Part shown: positions 11,049 to 22,138 of the stretch, in pieces
How the letters are laid out: every line of letters starts with the position of its first letter
Position numbering within the stretch: the stretch's first letter is position 1
DNA from: Lolium rigidum
Taxonomy: Eukaryota > Streptophyta > Magnoliopsida > Poales > Poaceae
Assembly (NCBI RefSeq): GCF_022539505.1
Contig: NC_061514.1
Span: 338,317,090-338,381,089 of the forward strand
Direction: 5' to 3'
DNA: 64,000 nt
Program-made: the position numbers and the translations under genes
The notes under the pieces: model-generated
The model's input: the letters and a program-made list of their open reading frames with translations, nothing else
Database searches by the model: none
What the model was told of the DNA's origin: nothing

Positions 11049-12672
11049 TTACCGCGGGTAAGATAAGTGCCGATTGTCCCGGTCGCGGAACTTGCCGCGG
11101 ATGGTCTCGCGATTGTGAAGCCGATGTCCTGCCCCGACCAATTTAAGTACTCGATCGTTGGTGGGGGCATCTTCTCTCGCCATGAACACTTGTCGCGAAA
11201 TTACCTTCTCGCGCCCGTTTGATGGCCTAGCCTTCTGAATCATTGAAACCGCACCATTAGAGTTGGGGTCAACATATGGAGGTGGGTGTGGTGCTGCCGC
11301 TATTCTGAGCTGGTGTCGATTTTCTTCGGTAATTGCGGGAGGGGGTGGAAGGTGAATCTCGCTCCTTGGCTCCCGAGGATTTCGTTGTTTGCTTGGGCAT
11401 TTGCGATTCCCGCGGCTCGCAAGCATTGCCTCGAAAATTGCGGCAGCTCTTTCCGGAGATGTCCCGACTGTCTCTTTCCATTGTTGTCGAGGTAAAAGTG
11501 CATTTGGCACGGACCGTTCATCATCTCTTCGGGAGACACATAAGGTCTTTGAATCCTTGGTCCACTATTTTGCCTCGTTGCCGCGAAAATCACCTCTATT
11601 GTCGCCTTGTTGCTCGTTGCTCCTTTGATAATCATCTCGACTATTTCCTCCGGGATTTCCCCGAAAACCAGCCGATATATGGCCGGGAGCGTCGTTGTTG
11701 TAGAACCGGCGAGAAAATCGCCTTCTATTTTGATAATTTCGACCACGATCCTCTTCTCGGCGACCTATGTCGCTTGTTGTATATTGCGTCTTCTCCATCC
11801 GCCCATTTATTGGCTATCTCCATGAGTGCTGATATGGTCTTAGGGTTAGTTCTCCCTAAGTCCTCGACAAAATCACCTCGGCGAATTCCTCGCCACGAAC
11901 GCATCTATTGCCCTTTCGTCGATATATCTTCCGCCGAATTTTTTATGATATTCCACCGCCGTATGTATTTCCTCATCGACTCGTCGTGTTTTTGTCGACA
12001 CGCTCTCAACTCCTCCAATGACGCAGGTTTTTTGCAGGTGGATCGGAAGTTTTTCACGAAGATATCCTCAAAGGTCTCCCAACTGTCGATGGAACTTGGG
12101 GGAGTTTCTTTATCCACGATCTCGCGGCACCGCTCGTATGAACTTGAATACTTTGCATAGCTGTTGCTCTGGTTCCTCCTACCAGCCTTCACCATCTCGA
12201 GATAATCCACGAGCCAATCCTCGGATCTTGCAGGCCGTCGAATTTCTTGAAATTTTCGGGTAGCTTGAACCCTTTTGGGACTCGAGTTTTTCGAACTCTT
12301 CTCGTAAAACACGGGAGCCCACACATATCTTCGTCGGCAACTTCGGTGAGTGCCGACGCTCCCTTCTTTCTTGTCGTGCTCTGTCCACCCTTACTTGGAC
12401 TGCCGTGTCTCGAGCTCCACTTGTTCTTGGGGGTCTTGAACTCGCTGTATTTGGTCGTGGACTATTTTGCCTCGGGATTTTCTTCGGGAGGCGTTGTTGC
12501 GAACGCCGTTCCCATAACTCCTACTCCAGCCATCGCCATATTGAACAATGGTTCTCTCGGGTCCCCGTGAGGTGGTCCGGACGCGAGGATGTATGCCTCG
12601 TGTTGCCATGTAACCTCGCTTCGGTGTTTTTGGGATAATATTTCCCCTTTCATCGATCGTCATGAAGGACAT
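11049..12672 (-). pseudogene. Element A gag, heavily frameshifted
   Basis: Pieces in several minus-strand frames match the intact gag of element B: capsid-like part (SSIDSWETFEDIFVKNF, CRQKHDESMRKYIRRWN), an RG/N-rich linker, and a zinc-knuckle-like segment C-X2-H-X12-H-X4-C (11540-11475). Many breaks coincide with an extra base in a CTCG context where B has CTG. The homologous B frame is open over 501 codons. Confidence 0.75.
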
Positions 12673-13652
12673 GTCGAGATTTTGGATTAGGTTTCCTCTT
12701 TCTCCTTCTCGGTATATTTTGTAGCCGAGATCTTGCTCTCCTTCGAGCCTCTCCGTGACTATCTCCCGATGTTCCCGAAAGGCGACTTAGCTCGCTCGGC
12801 GTCTCGCTTGATGCGAAGCCGCTTCTTTCCTCCCGTTCAGTGGATGCCGTCTGTTTTTCCAACTCTCTCGCTTACTCGAGCAAGTCTATATTGATATGCT
12901 TGAAGTTCTTGTACGAGTAGCAGTGGTGGTCATAGGTTCTGAGCCATCCATGGCTTTCGCAGCCCTGTCCCACGCTTCTTGCGGGAGCTGTACTCTTGCG
13001 CGAGTTGAAGATCCGGCATATTTAGTGCCCAAGCCATGTCGAAGATCAGCGGGATCAACGTATGGGTTTCCCAATTCGTCGAAAGCCTCTGATGTTTGCG
13101 GCTCTGATGTGCCTCGCCCTTCTACCACATAGATCCGATGATATTTTGCGCATTGATTTTTTTCAGATTGGTGACACCATCATATAGAGTGGTGAAGACC
13201 TTTCCGATGGCAGCAGACTTGTCGATGAAGTTGAAGTTGTCGATGCTGTCGGAGTCGCTGCTTATAAAGGAGTCCGCAGACGACTCGAAGGATGTGTTGC
13301 TGAAGATCTTGGCGAGCTTTCCGCTTGCCTTGTTGTCGACGAAGTATGGCGACGAAAACTCCTCGTCACTCGATGAAAAGTTGGAGTCGACCGCTGAAGA
13401 TTCCGACGAGATCGGAATTTCGAGACGGTAGGATCCTTCTTTATTGACGCCAAATCGGAATTCTCCGAACGCCATGATGATGGGCTCCTCCAGATAGGCA
13501 CATGCATCCATACGGGAGGGCGGGTGAGGAATAAAATTGAATAGATCGGTTTTTCCCTTGTTACCTCGATCCATCGCGTTGCTTGCTGTTGATGAAGTCG
13601 AAGATTTTGAACGTGCCATCGAGATCAGATCCTTGCAGCCTCTAATTCCCAC
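12673..13652 (-). pseudogene. Element A N-terminal leader ORF of gag
   Basis: The first ORF after the PBS (13652 to about 13122) is a 176-codon acidic, Ser-rich frame, with HPPSRMDACAYLEEPI and repeated SSSDEE/SDSDS clusters. It is also present in B (42782-42165). It probably forms the N-terminus of the gag polyprotein; I know no function for it. Confidence 0.6.
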
Positions 13653-13664
13653 AGAACGGCGCCA
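13647..13664 (-). promoter_or_regulatory. Primer binding site of element A
   Basis: Two bases inside the 5' LTR, the minus strand starts TGGCGCCGTTCTGTGGG. The first ten bases match the complement of the 3' end of tRNA-Asp, the primer commonly used by Athila/Tat-type plant gypsy elements; the rest diverges. Confidence 0.65.
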
Positions 13665-13666
13665 AT

Positions 13667-14050
13667 TGACAAAGGATTAACTTGTCAATGCCTACAGCAT
13701 TGTAGACTAGGGTTTTGCTAGAAGTAGAGGGCAAGTAGATCTCGAAGGTTTAGGCGAAAAGTACTCGGCGATTATGAAAACTAGGGTTATGTTGACAGTA
13801 GATTCGATCCCTTTTTGTCCCTCGACTCCCCTTATATAGGAGGTGGAGCCGAGGGTTTCGTATTGTACAAGTTACGTAGTCCGGGATGGTTTCTAACTCA
13901 TCCCGCCGGATTACAAATAACACTTCCTATTACAACTCTATGTTTCCTTAATATATCTTGGGCTCCCGAATCTTCTTATTCTTCGGATGATGGGCCTTCA
14001 GTAAATCCCGGGTACCATCTATGGCAGGCCCATTTGGGATGCCTATGTCA
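13667..14050 (-). repeat. 5' LTR of element A
   Basis: 384-bp LTR, same TATA box as the 3' copy, bordered by the second CCCAT copy at 14051-14055. It drives minus-strand transcription of gag-pol. Confidence 0.95.
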
Positions 14051-14055
14051 CCCAT

Positions 14056-15023
14056 CCTCTAGGTTCTTTCTTCCCCTTAGCCTGGCTCATAATAAGTGAA
14101 TAAAGATCGAAATGTTAGAAATCCAAAAACATGCCAGCATTAGCCACTTGAGATTTCAAATGTTGACTAGATTAACATGGAGAAAAGAGATAACTTTAAG
14201 TTATTCAGAATATATACATTTAGAGAGAATATTAATGACGAAGATACATCAACAAGTCACACATGTTTTTGCTACTATCTCTAGAAATGGTTACACACAA
14301 TTTTATTTATTTTGCACATCTAATTATATTCTAGAATTAAAGAGAAGGAAAAAACAAAAAGTTTTCTAACAAGCATGCAACATTGAAGATATCGTGGAAT
14401 ACACAGTACTCAGTACTGGTAAGAAGACCATGCATATTGGAAAACAGCAAGAGTTTCACTAGAAATACTGTCCTAGGATAGATGAAAGATGCAAATTATG
14501 TGTTCATTTCTATAACCAAACAAGAACATCAATTTACAACCGCAGTTTATCAGATGAGGGCTTGGGGCAAAATCATGGCAAAAAACAGCGATGCAGTGGT
14601 CAGTGTCTATCATTATTACAGTACCTTTACCTTTCCATTTTCCAGGCAAGGAATTTCCATAGATGCTTTCATCCTACCCATCTGCGCTGTTTTCCATCAC
14701 ATAATCATTAGACTTAATATTCTCAGATTTCGAAAGAAATGCTTCAATCATCAATTCAACATATACACACCAAGTTTGTGAGGTATCTCTTCACTGGACA
14801 GTACATTCTTATAGGGGTGGCTTCAAGAACAAGAAATAATTGGATGTGAACATCATATGTATGCAAAATTATGATCAATTAGAAATAAAAAATGGTGTGC
14901 AAAAAAGTACAGATTTCCAATATCTATTCCTTCTCCAGAAGAACAAAAACCACAATCCTTCAAAATCAACGAGACACGATCAAGAACCTCCACATGGGGC
15001 ACTTGCATGACATAGGGGACAAC
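14056..15023 (-). pseudogene. Unrecognised gene, upstream exons of the split gene
   Basis: Minus strand. 14081-14056 is the start of the exon that continues at 1073. A 51-base exon at 14681-14631 has acceptor GCGCAG and donor GTAAAG, and joins 14081 in phase 0 to give ENGK then AKGKKEPRGW. A third candidate exon at 15023-14911 follows a TGCAG acceptor and reads VVPYVMQVPHVEVLDRVSL; its junction to the 51-base exon is not in phase with the donor I chose. No known domain seen. The set suggests a real multi-exon gene entered by element A, but only RNA evidence could confirm it. Confidence 0.4.
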
Positions 15024-15590
15024 CTGCATGCCATTTTCAACGCATGAGAGCACCGTAACATAACCAATAACTGATAGTTAGCAGGAAGTGTTGTTTGCAA
15101 AGGAACACATAATAAATATTACGGTTGTTCCTAAATACATGACTTCACAGAAAGTGTTGAGTGAAACTTTTCAAACATACTAATATTAGTAAGGTGAAAG
15201 CAATTCATTAGATTTGTCATGAAAAAAAATTCTGAACAAATCTAAAACTTTTTATTAACATGACCGCACAAAAAGTAAAAAAAAATGTCTACAACTCCAG
15301 CTCTTCACTAGTGGGGTGAGTAATACAAGTTAAAAAAATTTAACAGAAGTAAAATTGTATTATAGTTGCATTTGATTTTAAAAGTATGTTTAGATGCATG
15401 CTCAGTATTTGATTTCATTATTACTATGAAATGTATGTTTTTGATTCACAATATGAATTTAAATGTATTTGATTTTCTATTTTTTTGTTACCTAAAAGTA
15501 CAATCTGTTAATATTTTCACACTTTTGAACTGAAGACAACAGTCCATCCAGGCTGAAGACTGACTCATAGACCGCATTGATTTATGTTTA
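15024..15590. other. Unassigned AT-rich sequence
   Basis: No ORF or repeat recognised. If the minus-strand gene is real this is intron or upstream sequence. It ends at the left border of element C, where GTTTA (15586-15590) would be the left target-site copy. Confidence 0.4.
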
Positions 15591-17192
15591 TGATACGTCT
15601 CCAACGTATCGATAATTTCTTATGTTCCATGCTACATTATTGATGATATCTACATGTTTTATACACATTATATGTCGTATTTACGCATTTTCTGGAACTA
15701 ACCTATTAACAAGATGCCGAAGAGCCAGTTGTTGTTTTCTGCTGTTTTTTGGTTTCAGAAATCCTAGTAAGGAAATATTCTCGGAATTGGACGAAATCAA
15801 CGCCCAGGGTCCTATTTTTGCACGAAGCTTCCAGAAGACCGAAGGAGAGTCGAAGTGGGGCCACGAGGTGGCGAAACACCAGGGCGGCGCGGCCCAGGCC
15901 CTGGCCGCGCCGACCTATGGTGTGGGCCCCTCGTGTGGCCCCCCGCATTGCCCTTCCGCCTACTTAAAGTCTCCGTCGCGAAACACCCAGTACCGAGAGC
16001 CACGATACGGAAAACCTTCCAGAGACGCCGCCGCCGCGAATCCCATCTCGGGGGATTCAGGAGATCGCCTCCGGCACCCTGCCGGAGAGGGGAACCATCT
16101 CCCGGAGGACTCTTCATCGCCATGATCGCCTCCGGAGTGATGAGTGAGTAGTTCACCCCTGGACTATGGGTCCATAGCAGTAGCTAGATGGTCGTCTTCT
16201 CCCGATTGTGCTTCATTGTTGGATCTTGTGAGCTGCCTAACATGATCAAGATCATCTATCCGTAATACTATATGTTGTGTTTGTCGGGATCCGATGGATA
16301 GAGAATACTATGTTATGGTGATTATCAATCTATTACTTATGTGTTGTTTATGATCTTGCATGCTCTCCGTTATTAGTAGAGGCTCTGGCCAAGTTTTTGC
16401 TCTTAACTCCAAGAGGGAGTATTTATGCTCGATAGTGGGTTCATGCCTTCATTGATACCAGGACGATGTGACAGAAAGTTCTAAGGTTGTGTTGTGCTGT
16501 TGCCACTAGGGAAAAAACATTGATTCTATGTCTAAGGATGTAGTTGTTGATTACATTACGCACCATACTTAATGCAATTGTCTGTTGCTTTGCAACTTAA
16601 TACTGAATGGGGTTCGGATGATAACCTGAAGGTGGACTTTTTAGGCATAGATGCGGTTGGATGGCGGTCTATGTACTTTGTCGTAATGCCCCGATTAAAT
16701 CTCACTATATTTATCATATCATGTATATGCATTGTTATGCCCTTTTCTATTTGTCAATTGCCCGACTATAATTTGTTCACCCAACATGCTTTTATCTTAT
16801 GGGAGAGACACCTCTAGTGAACTGTGGACCCCGGTCCTATTCTTTACATCGCATACAATCTACTCGCAATACTTGTTTTACTCGTTTACTTCGCAAACAA
16901 TCATCTTCCACACAATACGGTTAATCCTTGTGTTACAACAAGCCGGTGAGATTGACAACCTCACTTGTTTCGTTGGGGCAAAGTACTTTGGTTGTGTTGT
17001 GCGGGTTCCATGTTGGCGCCGGAATCCCCGGTGTTGCCCCGCACTACATCCCGCCGCCATCAACCTTCAACGTGCTTCTTGGCTCCTCCTGGTTCGATAA
17101 ACCTTGGTTTCTTTCTGAGGGAAAACTTGCCACTGTGCGCATCATACCTTCCTCTTGGGGTTCCCAACGGACGTGTACATCTACGCGCATCA
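15591..17192 (+). repeat. 5' LTR of element C
   Basis: 1602 bp, ends ...GCGCATCA. A TATA-like TACTTAAAG lies near 15961. About 100 bases downstream, in the part that would be transcribed, is a perfect 8-bp hairpin (16069-16087, CTCCGGCA-CCC-TGCCGGAG). Confidence 0.9.
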
Positions 17193-17203
17193 AGCACTTT
17201 TTC

Positions 17204-17221
17204 TAGCGCCGTTGCCGGGGA
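17204..17221 (+). promoter_or_regulatory. Primer binding site of element C
   Basis: TAGCGCCGTTGCCGGGG, eleven bases inside the LTR. It matches the tRNA-Asp-complementary site of D and E except for A instead of G at position 2, next to the terminal base of the primer. Confidence 0.75.
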
Positions 17222-17446
17222 GATCAAGACACGCTGCAAGGGGAGTCTCCACTTCTCAATCACTTTACTTTGTTTTTGTCTTGCTTTATTTTATTTACTA
17301 CTTTGTTTGCTGCACCTAAACAAAACACACAAAAAATTAGTTGCTAGTTTTACTTTATTTACTGTCTCGCTCTCCATATCAAAAACACAAAAAAAATAGT
17401 TACTTGCATTTACTTTATCTAGTTTGTTTTATTTATTGTTGCTAAA

Positions 17447-19553
17447 ATGAATACCCCTGAAAATACTAAGTTGTGTGATTTCACAAACACAAATAATAAT
17501 GATTTCCTATGCACACCTATTGCTCCACCTGCTACTACAGCAGAATTCTTTGAAATTAAACCTGCTTTAGTGAACCTTGTTATGAGAGATCAATTATCTG
17601 GTGTTAGTTCTGATGATGCTGCTGCCCATCTTAATAATTTTGTTGAACTTTGTGAAATGCAAAAGTATAAGGATGTAGATGGTGATATTATTAAATTGAA
17701 ATTGTTTCCTTTCTCATTAAGAGGAAGAGCTAAAGATTGGTTGCTATCTTTGCCTAAGAATAGTATTGATTCATGGACTAAATGTAAGGATGTTTTTATT
17801 GGTAGATATTATCCTCCCGCTAAAATTATATCTTTGAGAAGTAGCATAATGAATTTTAAGCAATTAGATACTGAACATGTTGCTCAAGCATGGGAGAGAA
17901 TGAAAACTTTGGTAAAGAATTGCCCAACCCATGGACTGACTACTTGGATGATCATCCAAACCTTCTATGCAGGACTAAATTTTTCTTCGCGGTGGATTCA
18001 GCTGCTGGAGGTACCTTTATGTCCATCACTTTGGGGGCGGCTACAAAGCTTCTTGATGATATGATGATAAATTACTCTGAATGGCACACGAAAAGAGCTC
18101 CACAAGGTAAGAAGGTAAATTCTGTTGAAGAAACCTCTTCCTTGAGTGATAAGATTGATGTGATTATGTCTATGCTTGTGAATGGTAGATCTAATGTTGA
18201 TCCAAATAATGTTCCTTTAGCTTCATTGGTTGCTCAAGAAGAAAATGTTGATGTGAATTTCATTAAAAATAATAATTTCAACAACAATGCTTATAGGAAC
18301 AACTACGGTAATAACTATAGGCCATATCCTTCTGCTAATGGTAATGGTCATGGTAATTCTTATGGGAATTCTTACAATAATAATAGGAGTGTACCCCTGG
18401 TCTTGAAGCCATGCTTAAAGAATTTATTAGTACACAAACTGCTTTTAACAAATGCTGTTGAGGAAAAGCTTGATAAAATTGATATTATTGCTTCTAGAGT
18501 TGATAGACTTGCCTCCGATGTTGATCTATTAAAATTGAAAGTTAGGCCTAATAATGATATTGATAATAAGATTACTACTACAGCAAATGCCATCCAAGTT
18601 AGAATTAATGAGAATATAAGATTAATGGCTGAATTGCGTGCTAGGTGGGATAGAGAAGAAAATGAAAAACTAGCTAAAGAGAATAATGTAGCTAAAGTTT
18701 GGACTATTACCACCATTAGTAATGATAATGATTCACATGTTGCTGCACCTCCTACTATCAATGGTAAAATAATTGGTGTTGGCAATGTTTCTACTCCTAG
18801 TGCAAAGCGTACAAAACTGCCTGAAATTGCTAAAGCTGCTGAAACTGCTTGTGATAAAACTGCTGAAATTTTTTCCAACCTTGGGGACAATGATCCCATT
18901 GCTGTAGCTCATAATGATTTAGATTTTGATGATTGCCACATCTCTGAAGTTATAAAGTTCTTACAAAAACTTGCTAGAAGTCCCAATGCTAGTGCTATAA
19001 ATTTGCCTTTACAAAACATATTACAAATGCTCTCATAAAAGCTAGAGAAGAGAAACTAAAACTTGAAACTTCTATTCCTAGAAAGTTAGAAGATGGTTGG
19101 GAGCCCATCATTAAAATGAAATTCAATGACTTTGAATGTAATGCTTTATGTGATCTTGGTGCAAGTATTTATGTGATGCCTAAAAAGATTTATGATATGC
19201 TTGACTTGCCACCATTGAAGAATTGTTATTTGGATGTTAATCTTGCCGATAATGTTAAAAAGAAACCTTTGGGGAGGATTGATAATATGCGCATTACGGT
19301 TAACAATAACCTTGTCCCCGTTGATTTTGTTGTCTTGGATATCGAATGCAATGCATCTTGTCCTATTGTGTTGGGAAGACCTTTTCTTCGAACCGTCGGT
19401 GCTGTTATTGATATGAGGGAAGGTAATATTAAATATCAATTTCCTCTCAAGAAAGGTATGGAACACTTCCCTAGAAAGAGAATAAAGTTGCCTTTTGATT
19501 CTATTATTAGAACACGTTATGATGTTGATGCTTCTACTCTTGATGTTACTTGA
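17447..19553 (+). pseudogene. Element C gag-protease, frameshifted
   Basis: Start codon at 17447. A retrotransposon gag domain (LFPFSLRGRAKDWLLSLP, WTKCKDVFIGRYYP, then ERMKTLVKNCPTHGL) is followed by an Asn/Gly/Tyr-rich low-complexity segment (about 18260-18390), a coiled-coil-like part, and a retropepsin motif LCDLGASIYVMP near 19147 with VLGRPFLRT downstream. Compared with D, a deletion of about 7 bases near 17988 and single-base changes near 18392 and 18450 shift the frame, and one missing base near 19003 shifts it again; the reading resumes to the common stop at 19551-19553. No CCHC zinc knuckle is visible. Confidence 0.85.
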
Positions 19554-22138
19554 TTTACACTTTCTGCGCCTAGCTGAAAGGCGTTAAAGAAAAGCACTTA
19601 TGGGAGACAACCCATGTTTTTACTACAGTACTTTGTTTTATATTCGAGTCTTGGAAGTTGTTTACTACTGTAGCAATCTCTCCTTATCATGTTTTTGTGT
19701 CAAGTAAAGTTTCTATGTTAAAGTTGATGTTATATTTGGGATTGCTGCGCAGAAACAGCATTGCTGTCTGTCACGAATTCTGGCATAAGTCTCTGTAAAA
19801 AAATTCAAAAAAATCTGCAAAATTACGAGCGTGATCCTCAGATATGTACGCAACTTTCATTAGTTTTGAGTTTTTCCATTTGAGCAAGTCTAGTGTACCT
19901 TTCAGGTTCGTCTTTACGGACTGTTCTGTTTTTGACAGATTCTGCCTTTTATTTCGCATTGCCGTATTTGCCATGTTGGAAGAATTTATTTGATCCATTA
20001 ATGTCCAGTAGCTTTGTGCAATGTCCAGAAGTGTTAAGAATGATTGTGTCACCTCTGAATATGTGAATTATTAATTGTGCACTAACCCTCTAATGAGTTT
20101 GCTTGAAGTTTGGTGTGAAGGAAGTTTTCAAGGGTCAAGAGAGGAGTATGATATACTATGATCAAGAGGAGTGAAATCTCTAAGCTTGGGGATGCCCCCG
20201 TGGTTCATCCCTGCATATTTTAAGAAGACTCAAGCGTCTAAGCTTGGGGATGCCCAAGGCATCCCCTTCTTCATCGACAACATCATCAGGTTCCTCCCCT
20301 GAAACTATATTTTTATTTAGTCACATCTTGTGTTCTTTACTTGGAGCGTCGGTTTGTTTTTGTTTTTGTTTTTGTTTGAATAAAATGGATCCTATCATTC
20401 ACTTTGTGGGAGAGAGACACGCTCCGCTGTTGCACATGGACAAATATGTCCTTAGGCTTTACTCATAATATTCAAGGCGAAGGTTAAAACTTCTTCGTTA
20501 AATTGTTATATGGTTGGAATTGGGAAATGCTACATGTAGTAATTCTAAAATGTCTTGGATAATGTGATACTTGGCAATTGTTGTGCTCATGTTTAAGCTC
20601 TTGCATCATATACTTTGCACCCATTAATGAATAAATACATAGAGCTTGCTAAAATTTGATTTGCATATTTGGTCTCTCTAAGGTCTAGATAATTTCTAGT
20701 ATTGAGTTTTGAACAACAAGAAAGACGGTGTAGAGTCTTATAATGTTTACAATATGTCTTTTATGTGAGTTTTGCTGCACCGGTTCATCCTTGAGTTTGC
20801 TTCATATAACCTTGCTAGCCTAAACCTTGTATCGAGAGGGAATACTTCTCATGCATCCAAAATCCTTGAGCCAACCACTATGCCATTTGTGTCCACCATA
20901 CCTACCTACTACATGGTATTTCTCCGCCATTCCAAAGTAAATTGCTTGAGTGCTACCTTTAAAATTCCATCATTCACCTTTGCAATATATAGCTCATGGG
21001 ACAAAATAGCCTTAAAAACTATCGTAGTATTGAATATGTACTTATGCACTTTATCTCTTATTAAGTTGCTTGTTGTGCGATAACCATGCTTCCGGGGACG
21101 CCATCAACTACTCTTTGTTGAATATCATGTGAGTTGCTATGCATGTCCGTCTTGTGTGAAGTAAGAGAGATCTACCACCTTAATGGTTGGAGCATGCATA
21201 TTGTTAGAGAAGAACATTGGGCCGCTAACTAAAGCCATGAATCATGGTGGAAGTTTCAGTTTGGACATATATCCTCAATCTCATATGAGAATAATAATTG
21301 TTGCCACATGCTTATGCATTAAAGAGGAGTTCATTATCTGTTGTCCATGTTGTCCCGGTATGGATGTCTAAGTTGAGAATAATCAAAAGCGAGAAATCCA
21401 AAATGCGAGCTTTTCTCCTTAGACCTTTGTACAGGCAGCATGGAGGTACCCCTTTGTGACACTTGGTTGAAACATGTGTATTGCGATGATCCGGTAGTCC
21501 AAGCTAAGTAGGACAAGGTGCGGGCACTATTAGTATACGATGCATGAGGCTTGCAACTTGTAAGATATAATTTACATAACTCATATGCTTTATTACTACC
21601 GTTGACAAAATTGTTTCATGTTTTCAAAATAAAAGCTCTAGCACAAATATAGCAATCGATGCTTTCCTCTTTGAAGGACCTTTCTTTTACTTTTATGTTG
21701 AGTCGGTTCACCTATCTCTCTCCACCTTAAGAAGCAAACACTTGTGTGAACTGTGCATTGATTCCTACATACTTGCATATTGCACTTGTTATATTACTTT
21801 ACATTGACACTATCCATGAGATATACATGTTATAAGTTGAAAGCAACCGCTGAAACTTAATCTTCCTTTGTGTTGCTTCAATACCTTTACTTTGATTTAT
21901 TGCTTTATGAGTTAACTCTTATGCAAGACTTATTGATGCTTGTATTGAAGTACTATTCATGAAAAGTCTTTGCTTTATGATTCATTTGTTTACTCATGTC
22001 ATTACCATTGTTTTGATCGCTGCATTCATTACATATGTTTACAATAGTATGATCAAGATTATGATGGCATGTCACTCCAGAAATTATCCTTGTTATCGTT
22101 TGCTCGCTCGGGACAAGCGGAACTAAGCTTGGGGATGC
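19554..22138 (+). other. Conserved non-coding 3' region of element C
   Basis: About 2.6 kb without a plausible ORF but strongly similar to the same region of D and E. It holds twin hairpins just after the stop codon (19567-19583 with CGCCT/AGGCG arms and 19600-19615 with ATGGG/CCCAT arms), two copies of a PPT-like motif CTAAGCTTGGGGATGCC (20180-20197, 20238-20255) and a 9-bp-stem hairpin GGGGATGCC-CAA-GGCATCCCC at 20246-20266. Confidence 0.7.
22123..22138 (+). promoter_or_regulatory. Polypurine tract region of element C
   Basis: CTAAGCTTGGGGATGC directly before the 3' LTR. It is the third copy of a motif also found at 20180 and 20238 in the same element. Confidence 0.65.

Larger units (their letters stand above)
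1074..14050 (-). mobile_element. Element A: complete Ty3/gypsy LTR retrotransposon (Tat-like lineage)
   Basis: A 12,977-bp element in minus orientation. LTRs at 1074-1455 and 13667-14050 begin TGACATAGG and end TTTGTCA when read on the minus strand, and the 5-bp target duplication CCCAT is perfect (1069-1073 and 14051-14055). Order on the minus strand is LTR, PBS, gag, protease, reverse transcriptase, RNase H, second RNase H, integrase, then an opposite-strand accessory gene, then polypurine tract and 3' LTR. The second RNase H and the antisense accessory gene are typical of the Tat group (Retand/RIRE2-like) of plant gypsy elements. Coding frames are broken by many single-base indels although the two LTRs differ by about one clear substitution and a few indels. 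Confidence 0.95.
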
